From NCBI RefSeq assembly GCF_021018895.1, contig NC_079373.1, positions 26,281,876 to 26,345,875 on the forward strand: a stretch of DNA of 64,000 nt, given 5' to 3'. Position numbers and translations under genes: made by a program. The notes beneath the pieces are model-generated. The model was not told the origin of the DNA, did not search any database, and was given only the letters and a program-made list of their open reading frames with translations. The DNA comes from Seriola aureovittata (Eukaryota > Chordata > Actinopteri > Carangiformes > Carangidae). This document shows positions 46,501 to 61,800 of this stretch, piece by piece. How positions within the stretch are numbered: position 1 is the first letter of the stretch; every line of letters begins with the position of its first letter.

Positions 46501-49500
46501 GGGTGGACGGCGTGTGTAGAGAGTCAGCTGACGCACCCGAATCAAAGAAAAGAGGTGAAACGGTTTGTGTTTGCTGATGGTGCTGCCTCCAGTCGCCCGT
46601 GATCAATCAATAAGTGGCTGATTGAAAATGTGGCGTGTCTCGCTCGCTTGCTTTGGCAGCAGGAGGACGATCTGCTGACTGTCCGTGTCTCTGCTCTCTG
46701 CTTCTGCTGGAGCTGCTCATCTGTGAGGCATGATGGGAATGATGAGAACTTGTTGCATTGGATTGTGCGACCCTGAGCTTATCGTTATTCAAGAAACAAT
46801 GTAGTAGAACTCACGCAGCATAGCTCCTGAAAAGGAGAAGGGAGTCATGGCGAGGGAGGATGACAGCAGTGCTGGTTATTATCTCTGTAAAATGCCACGT
46901 CTCTGACTCTCCACGCACCGAGCAGCGCGCCCGTTACCCAAGGGTAAATATCTCGGCCTGATATCCAGAAGGTCATCCATGTTTCTTCTTGTCCCGCCGC
47001 CTGTTTCAGCCTCTCCTCACCGGTTACCGGACACTTTTAGAAATGCTTCCCTATAGAGCCGGGTGTTCGACGGATCGATTAAATTCCGTTTCACAAGGTC
47101 CTGATTGGATTCCAGATCGATTCACTTCCAGATTTTTCCGTTCTAATACAAATTTATCTTGGATATGAATGTGATTCTCAGATGCTAAGGCTGTACATTG
47201 TTCCTCTAACCTGGTGCATTATTAAAAAGCACTTTCTCTATAAGAACAATAGGTAGGAAATGAAGGATAAGTAACATAAACCTGGTGCACCGGCTACCGT
47301 ACACAGCTATTTCTTCTTCTTCTTCTCGGCTTCTTCTTGCACATCTCGCACGTGAATTTGCTTTTGACGAGCTCTTCACTGTCTTCATATTTTTAAATCC
47401 AAAATGCAGCCGTACGTCTGACTTCAGTGGAGCCGCGTTTTTGTCTCTGACGTCACGTGACCAGAGAAAATACTAACAGACATACGAAGTGATCAATCTC
47501 AGGATTTTATTAATCGATATCGGATTATTCCCCCCCCCCCCCCCCCCCCCAGTCCCGGCTCGGGCCTAAAGATGAGGCCCCTCAGCTCTGGAGCTCCCAG
47601 CCGAGGATCTGAGGCTCGACATCACTTCTTAAAACGTGTCAGCTCCTCCAAATAATTTCATGTCAAATAACATTTACTTCTGGAGGTTTCCTGTAGCTTT
47701 GGACTCGGTGACTTGATTATTTCTGTCAACACGCACTGATGAAGATGAAGGCTGTTTTAAATCTTAACACCTCGCTCTCTGCTCCGTGACTCAGAGGTGT
47801 TGGAAATGGCTGTCTTCCCTCTGGACTCTCTCTCTCTCTCTCTCTCCTCTCTCTGTTTCCTCATGTGTCACTTTCTCTCTCACTCGCTTCCTATCACATC
47901 TCGGCCTCACGCTGCTTTTCCCAAGACGAATTGAGGAGAGCTGATTAAGTTTAATATAGCTGCAGCTATTAACTGAGAGAGAGGTTTTGAGAGATTTTTT
48001 TTCCACGTTGACTGTGTGGAGCTGGAACTCCTGCAAACAAAAGGCTGGAGTATGTGAATGGGTGTGTCAGCTGTGTTGGTCTTATTTCCTCCCGTTGTTA
48101 GTTTACAGCCGTAACAGCTGGTCAGTGAGACGGACTTTGACTTGATTGACCCCGGATAACGTTGCATTTTGTATTTTGCTGTGTGGTCAGAAACAGGCTC
48201 ATGTCATCGTCGTTTGATCATTTTGGTTTTTAAAATAAACGTAGCATTGAATAGATGAGAAGTTGTGGCTTCTCTGAAACCTTCAGGTTCCCTGGCTGAG
48301 CTGGATAAACGCCCACATGAGTCACATTTGTGGTCTGCAAACAGTGTGATGTGATGTTTGGCCGTTCAGTCCAGAGGTGGACTGAGCATGTGCAGAGGTG
48401 GGGTTTTCCCCCGGGGGGGGGGGGGGGGTCGCTCCAGAAACACAAAAGAATAAAAGAAAAGTGTCTCCTCTTTATTTTTCCTTCCTCTTTCCTTCCTTCC
48501 TTCCACACTCGTTGCCGACACTGACTCACCGACTGTGGTGTGTTGACTTTACAGACGTGAGCCTGCACAAACATCGAGGCAGTAAATATGGAAACAAACA
48601 AACAAAAACTCCCAGTGGCACAAACCTAAATATAGAATCAGGTTTGTTTTACATGTTAGAAAAGCTAGTGACTATTGGCAGACGCTACAATTTGCAGATG
48701 TCCCCTAAACGCCTCACATGCTGGCAATGGGTAGATGCTACATTTTATAGCTATTCCCTGAATGCCTCACATGCAGACTTTAGGTATTTAGGTACCGCTA
48801 TTTACGAATGTCCCCTAAACGCCTCTCGTGCAGAATATCGGTAGACACTCTCAATTAAAAATGTCCCCTAAACGCCACACATACATTAGTATCGATTTAT
48901 TTTTCAGTAATTTATTTACTGTATTAGTCAAGAACTGCTGTACAAATGTGTTTAATCTGTAAAAGCTTCCTCTAATAAAACGGTAGAACATGTTCATCTA
49001 CATCGATAGTGTGACCAATGACTTTAGCCACATCCCCCATTATACTAACGGCCATCAGAGGCTTTATTTTAAAAGGGGAGTCACTGATTGTGAGCTAATT
49101 TTAAAAATTCGTTTTATAGTTAATTAAGCCCCGTCATAGTGAAAGCGCTCAGAATATCCTGGAACTAATTGAGAATATAGAAATAAAGTCCGTTTTGAAT
49201 CTTAGAAAAAAGATGAATCTCAATTAGAGTTAGTAGAAGATGTGAAATTGAACTTGAAAGCATCAGACTTTCACCGGCCGTGGCGTGTGTTACTGTGAGC
49301 TCTGGTGCAGTCGGCTGAAACGGTCCTGGATCAGACCGGACTCTGGCTGAGGTCGCGGTCAGGATTTTTTATTTTAGATTTTATGGGTAAACCATGATGA
49401 AGATTTGAGCTGTTCTTTGTCCGTGTTAAAAAATCTGTGAAGGAGATGATGATGGAAACTGTGATTCTTGCAGATAAAATGTGACACCTGAGCTGGACTC

Positions 49501-49849
49501 TGTGTTGTTCTGTTTCTTATAAATTCAAATAGTAAAGTCGAGTGTTTCTAAACCAAACTGTAGGAAGCAAAAAGCAGGAGTCAGCCAGTGAAGTAGCACA
49601 GAGGCTGCTCTGCTGCTCGGGTGGTGGGTGGGTCAGCTGTCACGGGTCAGTCCGGGTCACATCTATTTATTTATCTTTCACCCCTGTTCACCACTGAGTC
49701 AGCTCAGTGCTGTTTATAACATCTGTCTGTTCCCTCCTCTTCCTCAGTACGACCAGCGCCTCATCACGCTGCGTTTACTGTCTGTGTGAGGAGCACTGTG
49801 ACACTTGTGTGTAAAATACACTGTAAATAGGACACACACACACACACAC

Positions 49850-49887
<38 letters not shown>

Positions 49888-52800
49888 AGTCAAACACACA
49901 CAGCCTATTCCCGGCTCATGCTGTGGCTGCCATGTGGTGAACGGTCAGAAACTCCTGAGCCATCTGCAGAGCTGTTATTTCAAAGACACACAGTCCGTCC
50001 TCCACCAGGAGTACAGCAGTGATTTGGGTGTTTCTCTGGTGTGGGGGTGGGGTGGGGTGGGTGGGTGGGTGGGGGGGGGGTGGGGGGAACGTCAGACAGG
50101 TCACCTCAGGTCAGCGTGAGGCTGCATCAGAATAACTCCAGAAGCTGCGTTGGTGAAGGTGCGTCCTCCAGCAGGCCACACCCCCTCCTCAGACGACATG
50201 TTAGACGGAGGTTTAAAAAGTCGACGACCACCACCTGAACGCACCATCACACCGCAGACAAGCTCGCAATGGATTGTGGGCCGTGTGGCCATATTCAACC
50301 TCATGTTGCCGAACCTCGAAGACACGGAGCTCTGGAAACCACAAGAGATCTCTAACTGCTCCTTTCCTTTCTTTCTCTTTCAGGAAACTGAGATTGCCGC
50401 CGAATGCAACCATGTAAGTATTTCCACCTGGTGTCACACCCAGAAACACAACTTCCCAGCATGCATCATGTCATCCTATAATATATAAATCCATGTGGTG
50501 TATGTTCAGTGTGGTTCCTGAGGATTAGCCACTTGATGAACTGCAGGTTAAATCGTTTTTATCGTAAAACGATTCCAATTCAAGGTCCACTTACTAACTT
50601 TTTTCTTGAGCTTTCAGCCACAAGGCATGATTTCATCTGTATCAATTTCAGTTTTCAGAGTAGTTTGGCAAAACAATCCCAGCTGATATTTCTCCTGAGC
50701 TCTCTGTATCTCAAGATTAAATTCAGCTGAAAAGTTTTCGATGCTGCTGTTGTTTTAACACCATTTAAACAACTTTCTGTCGAGATGTTGGTTATGGAAC
50801 CAAGATGTATAAAAGAATATAAATATAAACATCCGCTTTTCAACCAAATGAAGCTCAGTTTTCACCTTTAGTCAGTTTGTGCAGAAGTGAAGTGACGGAA
50901 CGGATGATTTTCCAGAAACTGGACGAGATGCTCAACGTGCTTTAGAATAAAAAAATAAACTAGTACAATAAAATAAGGGCGAATAAAAGAAGTATGAAAA
51001 TCGATGATAGAAAGACAGTTCAGTTTTACAAAAGTTGTACAGTTTTTATAAATGTTTTCACTGCCCTGGGATCTTGTCATGTTTTATTCTTTTATCATAT
51101 TGAATCAGAGAATATGTAATAAGGGTTTTTTTATTTTAATCAACTGAAGAAGAAGAAGAAGAAGAAGTAGAAGAAGTAGTAGAAGAAGAAGAGGTCCACA
51201 GTAGAAATAGGAAACTAAAATAATTTAGGATCTTTGACGGTATGAAATCTTCCTGGTCTCAGTCTCACTAACGCAGAGAGACACTCGTAGCATCAGGACT
51301 GAGGTTATTACAGTTATCAGATAGTTGGGAGTAAATCTGTGTAATCCAGATGTTTCATGTATCCTCTCCTCCAGCTGCTGTGGAACTACAAGCTGAACCT
51401 GACCACCGACCCGAAGTTTGAGTCCGTAGCCGTGGAGGTCTGCAAGACGACCATCTCCGAGGTCGGTTACTGACACCAGATCTTTTCATTTCAGCTTCCA
51501 GGAAGTGAAAAAGAAACATGAAACCAGCTGCTGAGTGTTTTCAGACGTGTTTGTTAGTGTTTGTATTTGAGTCAAAGAATCGTCCGTGTTTTCCTGATCT
51601 GTTGTTGCTACAGCTGCTGCAGTAGGAATGATTGGATTCCTCTCAGCACACAACAAGATTTAGAAATGAAATCTTTCCCTGAAAACAAAACAAACAAACA
51701 AAAAAACGATTGAAATGAAACCTCTGTCGTATGGAGTCGTGACGCTGCCTTCGCTCCTCGCGCAGATTAAAGAATGTGCGGCGGAGGAGCTGGGGAAGGG
51801 CTACCTGGTGTCCTGCCTGGTGGATCACCGCAGCAACATCAGCGACTACCAGTGCAACCAGTACATCACCAAGATGACCACCATCGTCTTCAGCGACTAC
51901 CGGCTGATCTGCGGCTTCATGGACAAGTGCCGCGACGACATCAACACCCTGCGCTGCGGCAGCATCAGCACGGGAGAGAAGGTGAGTCGTGAGGTTTAAT
52001 TACATCCTGTTAAATCTATTATAGCTCCTACTGAATCCTGCTTATGATTCGTTTCCAATATTTGAGTGAGAAAAAAATAGTTTCTAATAGATCATGTGAT
52101 TTTTTTCGAGAGTTTCTATTTGGTGAAATGAAGAATTATCACCTTAATATTTTTGCCATGAGCGGGTGAAGTGTTGAGTGGTTCATGATTTCTGGAGACG
52201 TGAAAAAGGTTGCAGGAAATGCGTCATGATGTCAGACCAAAGATGCTCTTTAACAAAGATGACTCACCACAGGCGGCGCCTGCGGTATGAAAGGGTGTAG
52301 CTACACTTCCTGTCTCCTACGTTGGCGTGTTCGCGGTTTCTTGTTCGTGTCAGAACAGTAAAACACCAGATACAGTAGATATACTCTTGTGGTTGATTTA
52401 TTTTTTCCCCTCTTGTTTTTACCTGCTAGCTTGATATCTGATCGACCCAGCACAAGATCATATCAGTTTAGTAATATCCTCGGCTTCCCTCCAAAAACAG
52501 TCATAATAATATTATTAATAGTTGTATTATTAAGCAAAGAAACGCTCAGTTTTAAAACAGCATTAACAGCTGCTCTTCTGTAGCAAGGCCGCGGCGGCAC
52601 CTGGATAGCTTCAGAGATTCACCTGTATCTGTCAAAATGACGGACGGCCTCCAAATTTTTCCGTCATTGTTTTAAAAAAAAAAAAAACTAATTCGCTGAT
52701 TGAAAATATTCAGTTAAGGTGACCCGTCCCCCTCCCCTTCCCCCCTCCCCTGTCGGAGTGAACAGACTCAGACCTGCTGGTCTCCTAAAGGGGCGTGGCA

Positions 52801-55800
52801 CGTGAAGCCGATACAGGAAATGACTCCCGGAAGTGCACCTCCTGCAGTGTCCTCCCTGCGTCAGTTGCTCCTGCTCTAATCTGTCGTATCGTAAACAACG
52901 ATACATGTGCGTTGACAGTTATGGATGCAGATGTGGGAGTCTAGTAGGACGCTATCAGGATGCAGATCCGTTGGTCGAGATGTCGTCTGCTGCTCGAACG
53001 CGGTCGATCGCTGCTTTCGAAGTTCGGCTCGGCTCGAGTGAGAGGGGAGAAGTTTTTGACGGCGGTTTGTCGGCGAGCAGGGCGAATCCATCTCCTCTCT
53101 CCCGTGCGCTGAGCCGAGCTGAACCTCATAAGCCCGTTCGACACGCGGTTATTATGGGGTATCACGACGGCACAATTAGAACTCAGAGCAAATTATTTAT
53201 TTGTCAGGCGGGGGAGGGGCGGAGTTGGTTTCATTATCAGGAATTTGTCACGGCGGCTTTCTGTGCGGCGGAGATTAGACCGACTGAGTTCATATACAGA
53301 GTCAACACAGGCTCCGACCTGCCGCCTCCTCCCACTGACACACAACACAACACAGAGCGAGGGTAATTTCACTATTAGTGGCATTAGTGACACTTTAATG
53401 GCGAGCGCTGAGGAGTTTGCGTTTGTTCGTTCTGCAGCTAATCACCGTTTGCGAGACGAGTGAGACATTTAGTTCAGTCTCATGAGACAAAGTACAGCAG
53501 CAAGACTTTACGTTTACGAAGCTGCAGCCTTGAAAGATGATTATCAAAATAACTGTCGATTTAATGTTTAACGTCTGTGTTTTTAAAGATTTTTTTTGAT
53601 CAGTGTTTTGGATGTTAAATGAAAAGACGTCACTTTTGTGTTGAAGCGTGTCCGAGCAGGACGGGAACTCGACTCGTCTGCCGCTGATGAACTGTCCCGT
53701 TCTTGTGAAATGGAAAATGAGTCAGAAATAAACTGGGTTACATGAACAGAAGAAGCTGTAGTCCTAAAATACATCCTGCTCCTCACTCACTGTTGGAGAC
53801 TTACCTGTACCTGTGGTCCTCTGCGCAGGACGTCCACTCTCAGGGCGAGGTCATCGCCTGTCTGGAGAAAGGTTTGGTGCGGGAGGCCGAGGAGCAGCCG
53901 GGGGCGCACGCCATCAAGGACGACTGCAAGAAGGCCATCATGAGGGTCGCCGAACTCTCCTCTGACGACTTCCACCTGGACCGCTACCTCTACTTCTCCT
54001 GCCGCGAGGACCGCGAGCGCTTCTGTGAGAATGTGAGGATCTGGTTTCTACTCGTATCCACCAAGAGAATTCTGATAGTGATGGTTTGATCTGAAGTATT
54101 TCAAGAAATGAAATGTTGCTAACAGAAGTGTGTTCTGGTTTTTCAGACTCTGGCCGGGGAAGGACGAGTTTACAAATGTCTTTTCAATCACAAGTTTGAG
54201 GAGGCGATGTCAGAGAGGGTGAGTGCTGTTTAAAGACCAATCACTCCTTCTCAAGTGTGTTTGGAGAATTGTGGGAAATTGATTTGAGCATCTCCAGATG
54301 AAAGGTTTTGAAAACTTCTTGTCCTGATACAAATAGTTTTTATAAAAGTAGTTTCTATAAGTTGTGGTATAAGTAGTTTTGGGCACAAACATTCACCTGG
54401 ACTCAAGGATGAACTGATTAGAATTTGGTGGTCAAAGGTCGAAGGTCAAGGCTAACCCTTCACCCCTAATTATGACACAGTTTCACTCGACTGTCTATAA
54501 GGATAAAATTAAGTGATGAAATTTTATAAAACGTCAAAGGTCAGCTTGTAAAAGTTTAAGTTTAAATTAGTTCTGCGGCCCGACGCCTCACCGTGAACAA
54601 TAGAATCTGACGGTCTCTAACTCCGTGGTGACGCTGTGTGTCCTCAGTGCCGCGAGGCGCTGACCACCAGGCAGAAGCTGATCGCTCAGGACTACAAGGT
54701 GAGCTACTCGCTGGCCAAAGCCTGCAAGTCCGACCTGAGGAAGTACCGCTGCAGCGTGGACACCAACATGCCCCGAGCCCGAGAAGCTCGCCTGTCCTAC
54801 CTGCTGCTGTGTCTGGAGTCTGCTGTGCATCGAGGTGAGCGAGCCCGTCCGTCACTCTCAGGCCCGACCGCTAATTCGGTCCTCAGCTGTTTGTCTGACG
54901 GTCCGAGGCCGATGTTAAACTGAATTACCCATCAGTCACCGGTCTGTTTTCACTCCTGATTCATTGACTGTCTGTCACTCTAGTCTAAGTGAGAAGAGGA
55001 AATGAGGTTACAGCAGTAATGTTCCTGTCTCATGACTTAAAAGACAGAAAATTAAATCATTCAAAGCTCCATATTTCCTCTTCTCCAGTGTTTTATATTG
55101 TGTCGATCCATAAGAAGATATATTTGTGGTTTTAAGAACCAGAAACCATCTCAGTGTAGTTTTACATCTCCTCTCTCAGGCTTCTCTCTGCAGCTCTAGT
55201 AACAACAGGTCGGTGAGCCAATCAGAAGAGAGGAGGCTCTGAGCCTCTCTTCTGATTGGCTGACTGTTTTCAGAGTGATCCAATAAAAATGTAGCAGATT
55301 TCAGGTAGAAACCAAATCCTGCAAGGTTTGGATGGTGGGTCCAGGTGGGCGGGGCTTGGTGACTGCTTTGTTGTGACATCACAAAGTTCCAGAAGTCCTG
55401 ATGGCTGGTTTTTATCTACGTTTATACTATGTGGGACCTTTTTAATAGAGATTTTGGAAACAATAGATCTTCATATGAAGCGTTTTTAAGAAGATAAAAA
55501 ATAAAGTTTTTAATTTGATATTATGAATAAATACTTTAAAACCTCATTTACACCCACAATTCATTATGCATCATTTTTGAATGAGGCCAGAACTTCCTGC
55601 TCAGCTTTAAATTTTTTTAATTACTCAATAAAAACCTTTGATATTACATAACTCTGTCAACTTCTGTAATCTATAAAAGATAAAATACTGTTTGTTGAGC
55701 AAGCTTGTACGTGTCTTCAGGTCGTGTGGTCAGCGGCGAGTGTCAGGGCGAGATGATGGACTACAGGCGGATGCTGATGGAGGATTTCTCTCTGAGTCCC

Positions 55801-58800
55801 GAGATCGTGCTGCACTGCCGCAGCGAGATCGAGGGTCACTGCTCCGGGCTGCACCGCAAAGGACGGACGCTGCACTGCCTGATGAGGGTGGGCCGAGGGG
55901 ACATGGGATCAATCGATCCCAACTGTCAGAGAGCGGTGAGTCGGCGTAAATGTTAACTCTAACCCGGACGGGTGGAGGTGGAGGTGGAGGGGGTCGTTAT
56001 TTAGTGTCACCAGCGGTGGTGAGATTCTGCTGATTCACTTCTGCTTTTATTTGTTTTTCAAGCTCAGGAGAAACTGCTGGTGCGTTAAGTTGAGCAAGTC
56101 GAGTCTCTTATACTGAAAAGTCGTTTTCAGGAAGTAGAAAAACATTTTACTGAACAAGTTTCCAAATGTTAGAAATTTCGAAACCAATTCCTGGTTCTTG
56201 ATGCTCAAACATGATGTTAACCTGCCTCTTCTAATTCTCCCACACTAAATACCTTCCTACGTTTCCCACAATGCCTTTCAGCAACCCCTAGAGATTTTTT
56301 TTATTTTTTTGTTGTTGATGTATTTGTTCTTCTTCTGTCCTCAGCTCCAGACTCTGATCCAGGAAGCCGACCCCGGAGCCGACTACCGCATCGACCGCGC
56401 GCTGAACGAGGCGTGCGAGTCCGTCATCCAGACCGCCTGCAAACACATCCGGAACGGAGACCCCATGTGAGTCCTCGCCACGTCCTCAGACTTTTCATCG
56501 TCTGTTTTATTCTAATATTCTTTATTTTTACTAAATCTGGAATTCGACTCTGGACAACATGATAAACCGGCTCGGAGGAAGTTCCTGTAATTTATAAATA
56601 AGGTCCAGAGTTAAAGTCTGTTTTTGTGACGTGTTCATGTTGTTGCGTTGACAGAGACGTTTGGACAGAGAGAATAAAACGCGTTCTCATGTGAAATTGC
56701 TGCGTAGCGTCCGTTAGACGTGAGTGTGTTTGTGTTGCTGCTTCCTGCAGGATCCTGTCGTGTCTGATGGAGCATCTGTACACCGAGAAGATGGTGGAGG
56801 ACTGTGAGCACAGGCTGCTGGAGCTGCAGTACTTCATCGCCAGGGACTGGAAGTGAGTCGTGTTCACCCGTCAACACACAGACTGATTCACAGTCATGTT
56901 AAACTAAACTTTCTGAATGCATTTTCAGTTTCTTCATGATGCTTTTACTTGTTTTTAGTGTATTTAGTTCATGGAGGGAAGGCAAAGCCCGTAGTGCAGA
57001 TGTATTATTAAGTGTGGTCAGTTTAGTTATTGATATAAAACACCCTGTGTCGCTGCCCAGGTTGGATCCCATCCTGTATAAGAAATGTCAGGGCGATGCA
57101 GCCCGGCTCTGTCACACTCACGGCTGGAACGAGACCAATGAGATGATGCCCCCCGGCGCCATTTTCTCCTGCCTGTACCGCCACGCCTACCGCTCTGTGG
57201 AGCAGGGACGCAGGGTGAGTCTCTGCAGATTAAAGTTGTGATATCTGCTGCAGTAACAGTCATCCTGAACCATTCTCCACCAAATGTAGATGTTGGTCTG
57301 AAAATCTGTTGAATTCTTCACCTGTAAATGTATTTAAAGCTCCTCCAGTGTAAAGGTCTGTGTCCATGTGTAGTGTGATTATAGATCAGCTCTAGCTTCT
57401 ATATTAATACTGTGAAAGTATCAAAGCCTCAGTCCACAGAGAAATGCACACAGCCTGTATTCAGAAACTGAGCCTTAAAACCAGCCGTCAGGACTTCTGG
57501 AACTTTGTGATGTCACAACAAAGCAGTCACCAAGCCCCGCCCACCTGGACCCACCATCCAAACCTTGTAGGATTTGGTTTCTCTGAGTGTTTTTACCTGA
57601 AATCTGCTTTATTTTTATTGGATCACTCAGAAAACAGTCAGCCAATCAGAAGAGAGGCTCAGAGCCTCGTCTCTTCTGATTGGCTCACAGACCTGTTGTT
57701 ACTGAGAGAGGAGATGTAAACTACACTGAGATTGTTTTTGGTTCTTAAAACCACAAATATATCTTCTGATGGATCAACACTTTGAAATAAAACACAGAAG
57801 TGTAAAATATGGGACCTTTTAATACTGTGAGCACCATAAACAAAAGGCCATTGAATCACCACTGATGTCAGCTACGGAGAATAATAAAACATAACTGAAC
57901 ACAAAAAAAATCAGATGCCAGTAGGAGTGAGTGAAAAAATGAGACCTGGAATTTGAACTTTGATCTCGCTGCTGTTTGTTTTTGAACTAAAGTTGAGGCT
58001 TTTTGAGCTTTTGCACTCCCTGGAAGTTTGTTTTTTAAAAATATAAATACACATTTATTACAGCAGAGGAAAATAAAAACAAATGGTAAATACACAGGAG
58101 GTTTGTGTGAACTTTCTCACTGACCCGAGAATATTTTCGTAGCTCCACGCTGGAGCGTCTGAGGCAGAAAACCCCGGCGCCACTGTGAGTACGTCGTGTC
58201 GCTGAACCGATGATAATCACAGGAAACTCGTCTGTCATGGTGACTGGTGGTTTTGTAGGGGGAAGTGATTGTGTTAATTTTTTATCTGGTATCTGCTGCA
58301 TGAGGAAGTGAAGTGAGCTGCTGAAGAATCAACTAAAAGCTCCAGTTCTGGAGAATCTTTGTGGTTACGCTGATTAATCAACTGCAGCAAATTATACTCT
58401 CAATAATCAGCAGTGTTCCCCGTGCTAGCATGTCCTTAAACTGATCCTCCACCCAAATGTAATGTTTTAGTATCCATCACTCTCCATCCGAAGGTCGTAG
58501 TTTCCTCCTTCATGAGGAACAGCAGTCAGCTCGACTTCCTGTTGGTTGAAATGAATTAGATCAGTGTTGATTAAAGGAACAGTGTGACCCTTCTTTGTCG
58601 TCCGGCTTCTGTGTCGAGGCCTCGTCACAGCAGAGTTTAAAACTCAATCGGTGATATCAGTTTTAAATCTGAGCAAATCTTCTTTAACTTTAACTCTGAC
58701 ACATGAAATCATGCTACTGATGAAACTGTCTGAGGGAGCGTGGAGCCAGACAACGAGCTAGCTGCGTTTATTTAGTTTATTATTCAAGGGCTGCAGCAGA

Positions 58801-61800
58801 GCACTATTCTCATTATCAATTCATCTGCTGATTATTTTCTCAAATAATCGTTTATTCTGTAAAAAGAAATTATGCAGTTTATGATCAAAGAAGACAAAAA
58901 AAATATTTTCACACACGAGAAACTGGAATCTTTCATTTTTGCTTAAAAAGTGACAGTTGCTGATTGATTTTCCATTGATAGACTAATCACTTCACCTGAA
59001 GTCTTTTCAATTAACTGTTTAACTACTTTACTTGTCTTAACTAGGCCTTTAACAATTAGTTGATTAATCAATAAGTCGTTCAACAGAAAATGAATCACTT
59101 ATTTTGATAATGGACTAATCTTCTCAGTCATGTGATGGTTGTATAAATCATCTGTACATCGTCTTCAGCTTTGGGAAATTACAGCAGACACTTTCTATTT
59201 TTTCAAAATTCAAAGACAAAGTTATTAATCAAGAAATGAATCTTGCTGATGGATCAATAAGGACAATAACTAGTCCTAACTAACTGGCTAACTTCAATGA
59301 CCTTAACTTAGGTGGTGTGCAGTATTGACTAGTGCTAGCATGTTCCTAGTTAGCTGGCGTGTTAGCTTGCCAGCTACAGCAGTTCATGAGCTAACCCTGC
59401 GAGTAGTCACAACTTCCCCAAGTTTCTATGACGACAGATGTAGCACAGATGTTAGGATCAGTTCCTCTCTGCTGTGGCCCGGCCTCTGTCATGTTGGAGC
59501 TCCTCTGGACACAATGTGACTTTCTAAATAAAGTTATAAAGGACGCAGATGCTAAAACCGTAGAGTGGAGTGTCAGTTTGAGGGCTCTGTGGACGGTAAA
59601 AGGTCTTTCTGTAACTGGACATCGTGACTGTCCTCCTGCAGCTCTCCAGGGACTGTAAGGTGGAGGTGCAGAGGATCCTCCACCAGAGGGCGCTGGACGT
59701 GAAGCTGGACCCCGAGCTGCAGAGACGCTGCATGACCGACCTGGGGAAGTGGTGCAGCGAGAAGACGGAGGCCGGACAGGAGCTGGAGTGTCTGCAGGAC
59801 CACCTGGAGGATCTGGTGTCGGACTGCAAGGACGTGGTGGGAAACCTGACCGAACTGGAGTCAGAGGTAACGACCACACCTGCTGCTGCATCCCATAATA
59901 CTCTGGTTCATCAGCTAAAGAAACACTGGCACAACAGTCCTGTCAGGTCTCAAACTCACACCACACTTTAAATCTGAGCAGGTTTGTTTGTGGAGCGTTA
60001 CAGTGTTAAACCTGACAAGCACCTGATTGTTGAGTGTGTTGATGGAGGGAAAAGTGACATCATCAGACACATTTTAAAGCCCCACTTTGAAATATTTCAT
60101 CATTTTCTGTTGGTAAAAAACAGGTAAGTTTGTTGATTGCATGTAAACTAACTGCAAAAAACAGTGTACTGTAAATATAGTACATAATGTTTACAGCTCA
60201 CTAAACGGGTAAAGACGCACCACGACTTGTTTTAGATGAGATCGTCTCAGAGAATCATTTAGAGATTGGAGGATTGTCTTTTGTCGAATTCATTGATCAG
60301 TTCAGATCAGCATGTTTCTTTATAGGAGCATCAAGAATAAACTCAGCGGTTCATAACATTGTTGACTTGTGAACTGGTTTTTCACTTTGATTCATTTAAA
60401 GGAGAAAGAAATGAGATTCTATTATCTCTCTAATGGTGTTGTGACCCTTCAGATTTATCTGGGGACCACTTAAAGGTGCCGTCCCTCATGTTGGGAACCT
60501 GCTCTAACTGAATCTGACTTCTGTGACTTCATTAACCAGAACTGACGATCTCACTGTGTGCTCCGTGTTAACGGCTCCGTCACTCGTTCGTTCTGTCCTC
60601 AGGATATTCAGATCGAGGCGCTGCTGATGAGAGCCTGTGAACCCGTCATCCAAACCCACTGCCACGTAAGTCTGCGCTGAACCTGAACCATTTAAAGCTC
60701 CTCCAGTGTAAAGGTCTGTGTCCATGTGTAGTGTGATTATAGATCAGCTCTAGCTTCTATATTAATACTGTGAAAGTATCAAAGCCTCAGTCCACAGAGA
60801 AATGCACACAGCCTGTATTCAGAAACTGAGCCTTAAAACCAGCCGTCAGGACTTCTGGAACTTTGTGATGTCACAACAAAGCAGTCACCAAGCCCCGCCC
60901 ACCTGGACCCACCATCCAAACCTTGCAGGATTCGGTTTCTCTGAGTGTTTTTACCTGAAATCTGCTTTATTTTTATTGGATCACTCAGAAAACAGTCAGC
61001 CAATCAGAAGAGAGGCTCAGAGCAACTCACACATTGTACATTAACATATTTGTTACTTACATACACACAACTGTCGGACACAGTGTCTCATAATATTGTT
61101 TATACTGTGGTGGCTGTTAATTTATCATCTCTGGCTGTAACAGACTTCTGAGCTCAATGTTACAAATCAGTGAGTAGATCAGCTTTATTACATTAGTTAA
61201 TTCAGACATTCATGTTTGGTTTGTGATTTCCATGTTGATAATTATATTTCCACAAGGTGTGAAATTGAGAAAGGGATTGAGAACGTTTAAATCCAGCCTG
61301 TTGTTTGTCTCTCTCTGTCAGGAGGTTGCTGATAATCAGATCGACACCGGGGATCTGATGGAGTGTTTGGTCCAGAACAAACACCAGAAGGAGATGAACG
61401 AGAAGTGTGCGGTGGGAGTGACGCACTTCCAGCTGGTGAGCAGCACGAGGAAAATGTGTTGCTGTGTTTGTTTTAGTTCGACAGGAGAAGAAAACATTTG
61501 TGTTGGGCTTCGGTTGCAACAGAAAACATCTTCTGCTGCTTATTGCTGTTGACACAAACAAATCTAACAGTCTGTTTGTCTTTCTGTGCGCAGATTCAGA
61601 TCAAAGATTTCCGTTTCTCCTACAAGTTCAAGACGGCCTGCAAGGAAGACGTCCTCAAACTGTGTCCCAACATCAAGAAGAAGTAAGACGCACAGCGTCA
61701 CAGATACAAACACAAATACCGTTAATTAAAGCTGCAACCACCAGTTCGCAGGTTCTAACCTCTTCACAGAAACTTAAGTAAAGTAAATCGCCTTTTAGGT

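Larger units (their letters stand above)
38875..50383 (+). other. GLG1 intron 1 (11.5 kb)
   Basis: Donor GAG|GTAAGT, acceptor TTTCAG|GAAACTG. It holds a family A MITE, family E elements, the CT microsatellite, poly-C and poly-G runs, a degenerate minisatellite and a G-rich tract. No nested gene could be supported on either strand. Confidence 0.7.
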
